From contig CM024177.1 in the NCBI GenBank assembly GCA_013433145.1, forward strand, positions 7,342,110-7,406,109: a stretch of DNA of 64,000 bases, given 5' to 3'. The notes beneath the pieces were generated by a model. That model saw only the letters and a program-made list of their open reading frames with translations, had not been told where the DNA came from and did not search any database. Within the stretch, counting starts at the first letter, position 1. The number at the start of each line of letters is the position of its first letter. Made by a program: the position numbers and the translations under genes. Of the stretch, positions 1 to 12,600 are shown piece by piece. Origin of the DNA: Ascaris suum. Its lineage: Eukaryota; Nematoda; Chromadorea; Rhabditida; Ascarididae.

Positions 1-1468
1 TTGTCGGCTGAATTTTGAATTAGATGGCAGCCCTCTCGTCATTTCCGTCTCCTCCCCCTTCCACCACTCCAATCGACTCACGTACTCTCTCAATCATGCC
101 AGTAGTTTAAATGGCCGTTCTTAGATGGAGGACAACCAATCGAAGATAGTTACGAGGCTTGATCACAGAAGGTCATGTGCACATTTTGAACTCACTTAAT
201 CAGTCATTCAAAAGGTACTCCGATAATGCCTTCGAGCTACTAAGAAAAGTGGGAGATATGTGTTTCCTTTCACGAATCGCAAACTTTTTAGGGTGTTGTT
301 GATTGCTACACTAAACATCGTTGACGTAGACCCGTGAAGAATATTTTTGAGGCAAAAATTGAGAAAAGTCGCATCTCTTTGGATGTTTTCGTGGCAGAGA
401 AAAATTGATTGACATTCTTTAATGTCAATGAGTAGTTCCATAACAGCAAGAAAACACAGCACTGAATTTTAGAGAAATTTTCACATTCTACTAGGGCACT
501 TAATATGGAGAATTAAATGAATGAAATGGGCTTTTGAAAAAAGCAACGCAACTGAACTTATTGACCGACTAACACATTCCACCGAAAGAGGCGAGTGTTC
601 GTGAAATTGATGCTATCAAATTGCATACAGGAAGCAATAATTGCCGTTCAGAACATTTGACATGATATGAGGTTACCTCTTCAGTGACGAAATAATGACG
701 AAAGAGTCAGCCATTATGTTCAAATGAAATGAACAGATAGAAATGGCTAGTGTGTAATTTGGTCGCGATGACCGAAAATTGACGACGACCAGTGAAAGTC
801 GGTTTTACGTCATCTTTTTGAAATATGTCGCGAATCGCACGTTTTAAGCGCAAAGCACATAACAGTAGCAGGATTCAAATCAGGATGCAACAATAGCAGA
901 ATGAAAAATTCAAAAAAAGAAATCAGGACGACCAACAACATTTGGCGAAGATGACCGGTAATTGGCCGTGGCTGCCATAAATATGTCAAAGGGATCAAAT
1001 GCTAGAATAGCTATCGTTGACAAATTGATCAAGTTTTGTGCCATAGTGTTGCATTTCGTTGACTAGGCTTCATAATGACGTACTGAATTGTCGGCGGTGT
1101 GTTTACAGCTAACATATTTTGACAGCTTCTTATTATCTGCTAGTTGTACGGCAGTCTTTTTGAGGGATCTAGAAGGAAGCACGCACTACCTGGCAACGAA
1201 ATGGATTCCATTTGCACCGCAGTTGTTCGTGACTGTTGCTGACATTCTTTTGTTGCTGAGTTTAGAGGTTTGAAGAGGGAGAGGAAATAGCGATAGGTCG
1301 AAAGCACTTGAGGGGGAGAGAGGAAGGATTATATTATATGAGCCCTCCAGTTCTGCAGCACACTCTTATAAAAATAGCGAGAAGGCAGCCATATAGGAAA
1401 CTGTAACGAGTTCATAACAGAAAGCGACAGCGTTTGAAGGTGCACCTTCCAACATTCGCATTAATGAG

Positions 1469-2158
1469 TTATCCGTGGGCTTCATGAAGTACTATAAGCA
1501 GCGCCTCTAGAATCCACTTTCGTTCCTCTTTGATCATCTCCTTACGTAACTTCCGCTGTCTTTGAGATTCGCACACATGATCACCTTTCTCACCATCTAC
1601 ATCATGCACTAAGTACTGCGTTTGCTCAGAAATGTAATTTGCTTTCCTTTGGAGCCCTTCAAAGGTTACTTTTCAGAAGTGTGTGCACAATTTCCACTTA
1701 GAAATACCATTCTTAAAACACGCTGTTCATTTCTGTCCTTATAAATCTTCATATCAGACCTAATTTCTTTCTCGTTGAGATGCATAAAACGTCGCGAGCT
1801 ATCTGCCTTTAATTCTCTGAATATGAAATAGACGATGTTACCACCCTTCATGCTAAAGTACTCATCTTCTAGCGCAACTTTCCGCCTGTATGATCTAATG
1901 ATTGCTTCTCTATGAATTTTCATACAAACGCGGAGCGAAAACACAATAAAAGCACCACTACGTACTGAAACCTTTTGAGATACCAGCTACGTTCGACAGC
2001 AGTTGAGAATCCCCTGAGAGCTCATCCAACATATGGTTGAAGAGCAGATATTGTTGGGAATGTCTAGTGTGCTTAATGGGCACTTCTATTTGTTTCTGAA
2101 TTTGGTCACGCTTGGCACTAATCGTCGCCCAGTCTCTATCGACCAAGCGAGCAAGCAA
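1469..2158 (-). CDS. 3' part of an unidentified minus-strand protein-coding gene
   Basis: I do not recognise this gene. Three coding-like segments lie in order on the minus strand. The first is an open frame from 2158 down to about 1960 (for example DWATISAKRDQIQKQIEVP). The second is an exon from 1964, just after a TTTCAG acceptor, to about 1708, ending before a GT; it includes the stretch EDEYFSMKGGNIVYFIFREL. The third is a terminal open segment, 1672-1469, containing QYLVHDVDGEKGDHV and RKLRKEMIKEERKWILEALL and ending in a TAA at 1471-1469. The second and third segments can be joined in phase 0, with donor GT at 1707-1706 and an acceptor near 1627 or 1618. I could not fix the junction between the first and second. 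The product looks soluble, charged and helical. The 5' part of the gene was not found. Reality of the terminal exon is moderately likely; the exact structure is uncertain. Confidence 0.4.
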
Positions 2159-2305
2159 GCGTATCGAAAAGCCGCCTCTTCAACTTCGTCATTCTTTTGT
2201 CCGACATATCTTTCGTTGCTGCAAATTCTTTTCTTTACCTTTCATCCTAGTTATAGGTGTTGTCCAAATCTTGAATACGTAACAACGCACGATAGTCAAA
2301 AATGA

Positions 2306-5300
2306 TTTCATGTACTTAGTGAACTTCGAAGAGCTCTGTAGGAAATGGTTCAACAGTTTATAGCACCACTAATCGTAATATCCATTATTATGCATATTTT
2401 CCCACCACACATCTTTTTCGCAATATAACTTGTTTTTACAATATACATTATGCAATATATATAATAAGTACAATAAGGAAAAGAACTTTTTTTAGACGAA
2501 AGGGATGAAAGCATGCATAGGACTAACGCTGTCAGCATTTTCGTCAATTTATCTGCCCTACGCTTATTCCGATGGGAATAGAAGAGAATAAAGGAAAGAT
2601 GGAAAGGAGAAGAAGAGCAAAAAATATAGAGAAGTCCGATTTCTGGAACGCTGAAAGATTAAAGTATATGGGACTGCCGAGTGCGAACGCAATGATAATA
2701 AAAAACTTGCGAGACGAATGCGTTTTATCTCTTTTCTTCTTTTCAGTAAATTATTCACCATCCGTTACTTCTTCCTCACTAGCGCGATTAACTATGGATA
2801 TTATCAGTCATTATTCTTATATAATGCAGTATTACGACAAAATCTCTTAAGAGTGGTGGAAGTGTACAATAGTTCTTATTACTAAGAAAACAGTTTTGCT
2901 TGTTTTCATCTGCTCGAAAGTTGAGATCCGACTAATTCCCTATTAACTGAAATAATCCCGATTAAATCTGACAAAGGGAATGCGATAGTGATGAAGCATT
3001 GGAAAGCAATTTGTCATTGATATACTCATGTGGATGCCTTTACTGTTATGCTAATCGCAGTAAAGGAAATATTACTGCAGCATTTGTGTTACAAATCATT
3101 ACTCCTTTATCATTCCTTGGTCTTTCTGTTAACGAGTAATCTTTTCGCTGTCATATCCTAATGACTTTCGCATATGCCAACGCATGTCTGTGGTTATTCT
3201 CCATGAATTCATGTCGCATTTATACTCAACAAGAAGGTTCAGTCACAGAATTACTTTTTTCAAAAATAAATTGAAAAATGTATTGAGTTCCAATCCACGA
3301 AGACTAGAGCATTACGGTTCTGTTTACTTCAACATTTCGTAACATATTGTACTTAATTATTTCCTAGTAATCTTTAAATGATCTTCGCATTGAAGATCGT
3401 TAAAGAGAATTGTGAATCATCTTTCATTGTGCAGTATGCGGTTTACTGACAGAAAAAGAAAATTAAAAGATTGCTTAATGAGGAGAAAATTTGTACATAG
3501 GCTCAAATGAAATGAAACGATTAAAAGTTTTTACTCACTAAATAATTTCGTTATTATTACTCAAATATGAGAGGGAGTGAAATAGTTGGGCAATAATATA
3601 TGGCGTTAAGCAAATGTTTGAAAAGAAATGAAATGAAATGCTCATTTATTTTTACAATGAAAGAAGCGATGTACGCATTTAGCTATCCATTGACGCAAAC
3701 TGCGAAACAAATAAGATAATAGAATGTCGTTTAAATAAAGAAAATAATGCGGTTCATCGTCAGTGTAGTAGTATTAGTTGGATCGTTGTTATCTCACAAT
3801 CGATCGGCGTCGCACTTCTATAAATAATTCAATTAACGCTTTTGGTTTCGTATAAAATTCACGCCATCTAATAAACTCGTCACAAATTGAGCATTCGACA
3901 TAACCGCATAGAGTGATAACATATTGGAAATTTCTATCATTCGCGAGGTGAACATATGAAATAAAGGGGAAAACTTTTGTACGCTTTCTTCGAAATCTCT
4001 TCGACGAAATTTCTGCAATAAAATTGTTTTGATTGCTTTTTTGCTAATAGCTTTAAGAATAAGTGATAAAAAACGAATATTATGTTTTTCTATGAAAATC
4101 ATCAAAACGTTTTATTTAAATACAACTTTTTGGCGAAGTTAAATACGATTATGCGCAAGTTTATCCTACTTATGCGTAAGGAATTCCTCCGTTAATTAAT
4201 TATTGAAATTCAACTGAGCGGTAAAATAAAAACTTGTCGTAGACGCCTGACATGAACTCTTCGAGAAAAATACTGTCTCTTTTTAGTCATCGCAGAATAA
4301 AGGATATCTCAGAGGATATGACATGAGAATCCATAAAAATTTTCCTTTATTTAAGTTAATTTGTTGATGTAGTTGCAGTTGTATTATTCGAGAAATAATT
4401 GCTGCGCTGATTGGAGTAAACGAGTCTATTGTCCCAAACAAACGATGTTTTATGGATGAATGCTCACTGACGTGCTGCTAGCGTTGCTAATCTCATTTGT
4501 TGGCTGTTGTATGCTCACACTTTTTGGTGCATTCGCATGGTACATTCACGAAAACGGATTAGACAGCTTCGGATGCACTGGAACACGCAGGGGTTATGTA
4601 AGTTGCACTACTAATGGTATTACTTGATTATTTCAGTACATTTAATTCTCGCACTCGGCTCACTTCATTCAATTATTTTGTGACATTATTCAGTAATTTT
4701 ACTCTATTTAATTATTCCCTTACTTTTTCAACTCGATTACCTAGCAAGTTATGAAACGGCTTTTAGAAATACCCACTGTCCACTTCAACGTTATATTTCT
4801 TTGGTATTTTCATGACTTGGTACTACCGGTTTTGTAGAATTCATTTTTTTGGCTTTTGAAGTGCCTTACCATAGTCTACTGTGGGCCATTTAACCAGCGG
4901 TTTCGCATATCTACGATGCTTTTTTTCATGGCTAAGAACAAGTGACATTCATCAGATGCAAGATGTAAAGAGTAGACTGAGTGATTCTACTCGTCATACA
5001 CATACTCTTCGGTAGCAGCTTGAGCAATCCTGAATCTACGGCGAGTGTTAGCAGAAGGAAGGCAACGAGCAGACGTTTGAGATACCGTACTGACCCATTC
5101 GCATTTACGCAAATATGAATTCTAATACTGATATTGCAGACTGCTGCAATAAAAACCTATTCTATGCTGAGTGGTTAAAAGTAACGTTCGTAGCCATCAA
5201 GTAAAACCAGGTAAAATCATTAGAAAGAAGTTGATCTTGCAATCTTTGGGAGACGTCGCGAGAAAATCAACTCTGAAGGGGATTAGATTTAAAGCTGTGA

Positions 5301-7971
5301 AGGAAGGAGAAAGATATCCTACAAACATTTACAGCCAGCTAGTAGAGTTGTAACGAAGGAAAAACTGAATACAAACTGTAAGTGTTGAGAACCAAAAATG
5401 GAATATTCGTTGCATTACTTTCATCTATCATTTTCTCTAATATTTCTTCTAGACCTTCATTCGCCTTGTTGAACACATTTGATAGAATCGAGTCAGCATC
5501 TCAGTTCCATGTGTTTTGCTGTAAGTTTTAATAGAAGGTTGGAAGCATCGAGTAGTTTCTTGGAAAATTTTTACGATCCAACTTATATAAGTCTTTATAA
5601 AAAAGAAGGACTATGCGGGTCCACCTGGCGTTACAGAAATTATAAAAGTGCTCGAAAAGACACAATTAAAAGGGCGTGATTCTTCTCTCTGAGAAGTCAC
5701 CGAACATCTGAAGGCACTTTTCTATCCCTATAGCAACACGAACTTGCCTCGGGAACGTTCAAAGAGCGAATGTTCAACTAATTCACGATTTCCAACAGAC
5801 ATCAATAATCTCTAGAGTTCCATAGGAAACTGAATTGCACGAGGTTGATTTAAAATTCAAAAACAGCTTCGTCAAAATGGTTTTGTCCGGACATGACTGA
5901 TTTTAGCAAAGATTTAAACTATCACTTGAAGGGACACTATATCGCTAAAGGAAACGTTTTGGGACGGCTTGCACTCTTAGATTCAACGGCGGCAAAGCGT
6001 GCAGGGGTTAAACATTAGCACACATATTCCAACCTTCTTTCACGTTTTTCAAGCATCAATACCCGTGTCGCCTTAGAGTAGGAGGTTCAAATACAGGCAA
6101 TGAGGGCGAGTAGCGGAGCAATATCGGACTTGACAGCAGTCGTGAATGGAAGAACACTTTAATCAATTTTGTTTGCTTCGAAATGTGTGGCGCCAAGGAT
6201 CCTACTTGGGCCTCCTCTGTTGAATACATGTGACGAAATATCGCTGACCGAAATTCAAACCTCAAAGGCACTTTTTGGCTGGCGAAAAGTATTTTCGAGC
6301 GGGGCAATCGGCTACTCACCTCAACAAGTGGCACAAATGTTCCAGGCTGCCTCTAAAGATTTCGAGATTTATTCCGAACGGAGTAGGGGTGCATAAGCTG
6401 CTCCTTTCCTGAATTGACCTCCCTTACTTCCCCATACAAAAAGCTCGCTTCCTTTGTGCCCATTTGCAGCCGTGCTGTAAATAAAATGACGGACAGTCGT
6501 CTGGCAGTCGTATTGCTTGTGCTACTCGAAGTCACTGCAATAAAAACGTTACTGACCCATGAATCAATACAGCGGTAGATCAAGAGACAACGTTATTTCC
6601 CTTCTAATTAGAAATAATAAAAAGAATTTTAAATTCAGATCGATCTTGCTTGAACGGATGTCGAAGCCGGCATGACCAACAAGTGCCAACCTCGTAATCT
6701 CTGAACGAGCAAGTGTTTCGTCATGTGTCACTGAACTGGCGCTGCTTACGGGTGCAGTCCATACCGTCTGCAATCATATTCTGTCCCATATTGAATTCTC
6801 ACAAACAATAAAGCGGGGTTCGACTATTTGTGAACGGTGTGCAGATGATCAAGCGATAATGTTCACTGAAATAGCAATGGGGCATTGTGGGGAATCGTAA
6901 AACAATTCGCCTTCGGTTATCAATCATTTTACAACGTGGGTGTTAGTAACCACTATCGCAATATGTTCAGTGGCATCTCGGCTTACTTGAGTGTTCGTGT
7001 GGGAAGTATTGTTTGTTTGTTGCCGCTTCAATTTTTTTAATGTGCTCGCTCACATTTATCATGGTGAGCCTTTGGAATCCTATAGAACGACATTCGACGG
7101 CTTCAAGCAACGACTGCACACTTCAACACGAGTTCATAATAATTTCACAAATGATCGCAGCAATGTTTCACTTTTTTTGTGCGTCTTTGATTTTAAAGTC
7201 CGCATATCTCGAAGCTAAAAAAGTGAAGCATGCAAATCATCAGGATCAGGCAGCAACTCCGTGAAATTGAAAAATCAGTGGGCCGTGGTGAAATTCAATT
7301 CGGATGGAGATCGACGGCAAGACCGCCAAAAATCGACTGTTTCGCTTTGATATCTTCTCTTCGCCTCTTTTTATATGGAAATGTAAAAGAAAATCATTTA
7401 CGTCAGCGTTATTAATTTATAATTTAACGCAACTTATTTGTATCGACGAACTCATGAGGTGTAATGAAGTTTTAGAATCAATGAAATTTTAAAAAAAATC
7501 TACAAATTCAGTAGAATTTTTGGAAATGGAAGGACGGTAAACTGGAATCTGTTACAGACTGCGAGAGATTTCTCGGCCGGTACAGCAAGAGTCTAGTGCA
7601 GTTGGTTATCTAAAATGCACATCACTTTAAAGCTCCAAAGCATTAGGAGCTAACGACTAAGAGCGTCTGCCGCAACGACACCGGAAAAAATTTAATTGAT
7701 CTTCCCACTTGTTTTATACGCTTATCCTGTGGCTAGTGCTTGTGGACGTCGCGTGGTGTATGTTCATACCTACTTTTGCCGGCCCTATTAAACAAAACGT
7801 CAGATTTTGTTGTCATATTTGTCCGTGATCACCCTTATGTAGCTTTATGTCACAAACCGTGTGACACTATTGTGGCGTGCAATAATCACCGTCACTCACT
7901 TTTGCAGGTATGCCTATGGATTACGACGACACTTCAAATAATGCCTACTGTCGTGCTTTATTTTTTTGCAG
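2306..7971. other. Stretch without a supported gene
   Basis: AT-rich sequence containing only short open frames (92 codons or fewer) on both strands. None shows a recognisable motif or a convincing splice structure. It could hold introns or the upstream region of the minus-strand gene ending at 1469, but nothing proves it. Confidence 0.4.
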
Positions 7972-8120
7972 ATGCCGCTCGTTGCTTACCTACAATGTTT
8001 ATGGACTATGAGGATATAAAGTGGACTTTGCGCCGATTCATAGAATGCACAAATCCTGAGGCGTTCAAAGTCTTATCTGAATTCAAGCGGCACTTTTTGG
8101 ACCTCTCGCGAAAACTTTGA
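7972..8120 (+). CDS. Possible terminal exon, unknown product
   Basis: A strong acceptor (a T-run followed by GCAG) ends at 7971. After two split-codon bases it opens a frame that runs to a TGA at 8118-8120 and reads DAARCLPTMFMDYEDIKWTL, then a basic helical tail ending LDLSRKL. Upstream, a CAG/GTATGC site near 7906 would give a short intron of about 65 bases, but the phases of the two sides do not match in the open frame. The family is not recognised and no start was found. It may be a real 3' exon or chance. Confidence 0.22.
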
Positions 8121-9618
8121 AGGCCTAACTAGCATTCCAACTTTAGTGGATAGAAATCGGCTCAATTTTTGTGAATATCACTTCACATCTCAACGCTTTT
8201 TGATGAAAACAATTAAGGTGGAGTTTAAATTAGAGAATTTTTGAGTAACAATCAATGCCATTTATTCTACTTCTATTTTATTTATTTTGCTAACCGAAGC
8301 GAACAGGAAAATTGTTAGGACATCTCATTAATGAGCTGCTCACAAGTGATCGCTACTCCTTTATTAATGAAACGCATTTATACAAAAGAAGTAAAAAAAA
8401 ATCCAATTTGAAATGGAAAAAACGTTTCTATTCGTACACAAAGTGCACACATATCGACAAAAAATTCACTGAAATTGCTTTCAGCGTATCTAAGCTTTCG
8501 ATTCTGAAATTGATTGCAGGGTTTCTTTTCTTAGAGCGCGTTAATAATATGATCGTGTAGTTTTCCGATTCTCATTGAAAGTTTTTTGCAGAAATGTGTT
8601 AGTCGGTCATCTGCATAGCAATCTCAATCCAATAAGCAATAGTCAATTTATTGGACCTGACAGGATCACCTCAAAACAAAAGGACCTTGCTATAAAACTC
8701 AACGAAGTTTTCAAAGAGGTTCTTAAATTTTGATACCGGTTACAGTATTGCAGCTCGATCTAATTCCCTTGCCTATTTTCTACGTTGTTGTTCGATATAA
8801 ATGAATCCATCTCCTTTCTTCCAGCTCTTTGTAATGGTTCATATTTACTAGGCGATATTCTCGATTGTGTTTGTGCATGCGTATTATTCTGCTATTGGAA
8901 TACGTGCAATATGGTGAGGTACATTTTAAAGTCGGAAAGTTGTATCAGTGTATGGCACAGTTTAGTAAATTATGCGAAAGATAAAGCTGGCTGTAGCATA
9001 ATTTGGAAAAAGGCAAATCGGAAGCCACTTGCTTTTTTCAAGTGTTCTTTATTATATAAATTTCACCGTTCAAATAACAAAAGCAGCAGAACATCTGAAG
9101 CATTAACAACGAACAATTCCCAACAACGCCATAGACCTCAACAATTATAATAATGGTCATAGTACTTGAAGGTATACTCACATCACAATCAAAATACTCC
9201 TCTTATTTACCTACAAGGGTCTCATACGATTAATGAAAGTTGGATTCTAAAAGGTGGATGAGGAATTGCGCAAAATAAGTATTCAATATTAATGCATCTT
9301 TTAAAGCACTCCACTTTCGACGCCTAGAAAACAACCTTACTCAACATCTTAGAAAAAACTTTATTCAACATGGATTCAGTTGTCCATTTGTGGTATCAGA
9401 TAGGAATTGTCTCTTTTTCATCAAACAAAAAACCAAAAAAGGATAAAGAAACTTTCGAGTTAAACTCTTTCTTCGATTCATACCCACCTTCCCCACACAG
9501 ACCATGTGCACCAGCAAATCCCTTCTCCTCAGACAAAGACAAAAAGAGTAATGTTCCATAATTCCTTCATCGTAATATTTTCTTTTCATAGGTCGAACTT
9601 CGGAGGAAGTTCATTCCA
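8121..9618. other. Stretch without a supported gene
   Basis: It contains a 121-codon plus-strand open frame at 8785-9150 that is rich in Cys and hydrophobic residues. I see no splice support or family motif for it and do not call it a gene. The right part is presumably the downstream flank of UTP6. Confidence 0.3.
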
Positions 9619-9624
9619 TTTATT
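9619..9624 (-). terminator. Polyadenylation signal for UTP6
   Basis: AATAAA on the minus strand, about 60 bases beyond the UTP6 stop codon. This is a normal distance for a 3' UTR signal. Seen directly; assignment to UTP6 is by position. Confidence 0.5.
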
Positions 9625-9683
9625 ATGACTTAATAGTGAACAGCTCTAAAACATTTTCACCTACGAACTAAACGTAGCAAACT

Positions 9684-12600
9684 CTAGGCAACTAGTTCCA
9701 CCTGTTTCTTTTCTTTCTCCAATACTTTCTTCCTTTTCCTTTTGATTGCATTCCTTTTCGTCAACTGTTTGCTTGTGCCCTGCATTATTTGCGTCCATTC
9801 GGTGATAAACGCATCCGACTGCTCGTTCGGAACACATACTATTGCACGCTGAAAAATTGCCCCATTCACTGACATCACTAAACGCTTGGACTTCCCGAAG
9901 GGAAGGCTTGTTTGTTTAGAGCTGCTCCTACAAGAAAGCTTACAAATACGATGGTACCTAATCAGTGAGTCACATTGCCCTACAAAGAAGCTGACGAAAA
10001 TCGAGCACTCACTTGCAAGAGTTAATAAGTATTGCAACCTAGAACGCTTGCCTAGAGAGCTAACTTTTCGCATCTGAATAAATGACCTTCTATCTCTAAG
10101 CCCATCGCGAATTGCCACCCTCTGTTCGAGAAACAAAAGTAAAAAGAAGCTATGAAATCTACTGGTTAACTCTGACGCATAACTAATCGAATGAGGCTAC
10201 AATACAACCGTTTTGATTGAATATTAGCATAATGGACATCTTTCGTAACATTATTAAGAGTTTCACTGGTGTGTTTTCGCATATACGGTGATAGATGGGG
10301 CATTAATTAGAATATGAAGGCGCATATCTTACCAGGCTTTCTCACTTTTTTGAACTCCAGATGTTAAAATTACCATCAGAACAAAACGTTTTTCGATGTC
10401 GAATATGCAAAATACATATCGCGAAACTGCGAACAAAACCCTCCTCTCAAATAAACCCTCCCTTAAATTTTCCGAAGAAATAATCGCCCTTTTCCTATTC
10501 TAATGAACTTCTCATCCCTTCCCTCAGAAACTTCCAAACCTAACTTCTATATGACTGGAAAGTTACACTTCCACTGAGCCTCAGGAAACTTCAGAGGACT
10601 AAAATAAGTAACTCATTCTTCTAAATCTTACAAAACTAATATCTAATAATTTTTTTTCTGGATCTTATGAAAAACTATGAGGTACATGAACGGCTGTGCG
10701 CTGTGCAATTGGCATTTACAAATGGCTCTAAATTGCAAAGATAATTTTGGTACACTGGAAGGCAAGACAAGATAAAACAACCAAACTCTGCTGAAAATGA
10801 TTTAAGGTACCAAACCATTAAAAAAACAGCAAAGCTTTTGTTGAGTATCATTTGCATGGAGCTGCGACGCAAACCCGTTCATTTTCTAACCTTGCATTAT
10901 CAATAGCGGAAATGAAGCTCGCGATACTGGCCACAGAATTTTGCGCACCGATAACGTGCATCGCGGGACAGGCCTGCCTGCATTCATGTCTGAGAAGGAG
11001 ACTTGTGCTGGCTTACATCTGTCTAGATCCAAGAGGTTACGATGTGCGCCTCAGAGGCACATACTACGAAATTTAAGCTCGCGGCAAACAATGAGGGATA
11101 GGGTTTCTGCCAACGTGTGGTGGGACGGAGATACGAAGGACCAACAACACTTAGAGGCAGTTCAAACAGCTTAGTTACACTACACCACAAAGGAATCACA
11201 ACAAGGAAAAAAGACATAGAAATTTCCCATACTTTAGTGGTGATTCTATGCTATGTTCCACCACATGAAATTTTCGTGCGAAATCTTCGTTTTCTTCAGG
11301 GTGGAATTTTGTTTCGCCTTTATAGCGCGATGATGCAGCGTAAGTGACCACGTACAGAACTCGCGACCTACAGATCGCTAACCTCGTACCGTAATACAGC
11401 ACATCCCAATAAATCATCTCGTTTCGTCTTTCTCTCTTTACCCAACCATCTATGGCGGCGAGCTCACGAACTTTCATATAGGCGGAAACGACTTCCCGAT
11501 AACATGTCCAACGAAGAAACAGTCTGCCTCGATAGCGAGGCTATTTGAATGCGCTGGCGTTCGCTGTAGGCACAGTTCGGAAAACTAAACAGAACCGAGT
11601 ATGCAGAAAAAAGAGCAACGATTACCTCATGAAGCGAAGCAAGTGCAGCCGGATCATGCTGCAATAAGTACCTTGCGTAGTCAGTCCAGCATCTATAGTC
11701 CTTATAACCAAAATCAGCCACACAGGTCTCCATTGCGCGAACGATCAGCTTATGATCCGGCTGCTTCAGCCGCTCTTCTAGATTGACAAATGTCTTATGT
11801 ACACTCATCCTGAAAACTTGAATAAATTGAGTGTGCAAACCCATAATATAAAAAATACGTGAACATTAAAGAGACGTTGCACTGGTCAAATGTGTACCCA
11901 AAGGGATTCCCTTACCTCAACTGAATTCGTCTTTTCTTATGAAATCGATCATCTGCGCATATTACCTGTCTAAAGGATTACATTTTGTGAAGCATTCAAC
12001 AGAATATACCAAAAATGAATCAGAAATTGTTGTGACTGTTTTACGTGGCGATAAATCACAAAGAAAATTGTTTAACCACAAAAAAACTTGGACAGACAGA
12101 CAGACAGACACATACGCTGCACATATCAGATGCAGCGCTGATAACAGTGCGTCTTTCGAAAAAAAAACTGCAAAAGCGCATAAAAATAAACAAACAAAAT
12201 ATAAAAGAAGGAAAAGGAAAACTTCAGGAAAGGAAAAAATAGCACTCAAGAATGCAAGCAAAGATACATACGCGTTTGGTGGTGAAGCGCACATTTTTGA
12301 GTACGCATTTCTATATACGCTTGGGTCGTTCGGGTTTGATGCTTTTAAGTACCTGAAAAATAGCGGACCGACAGACATGTGGAACTAAAAGACGAAAACA
12401 ATCGACATTCCTTGATAGTAATATAATACAAATGACCTGAAGAATTCCCCGAAAAACAAAAGGCAGAGGTGAACTCATCATGAAGCGTCTGAAAACTCCC
12501 TCAAAAAGCGACGGCGAGATGAAACTAAAATTTTTCAGCTTAGAAAAGCGGGTTATCGTGAAAGCTCAACTCATTACACAGACCATCTTCACACACTCTT

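Noticed and set aside
11939..12388. Overlapping open frames of 149 (plus) and 138 (minus) codons
   Set aside because: They lie in a UTP6 intron and span a GACA microsatellite and A-rich low-complexity sequence; simple repeats lacking stops explain them.
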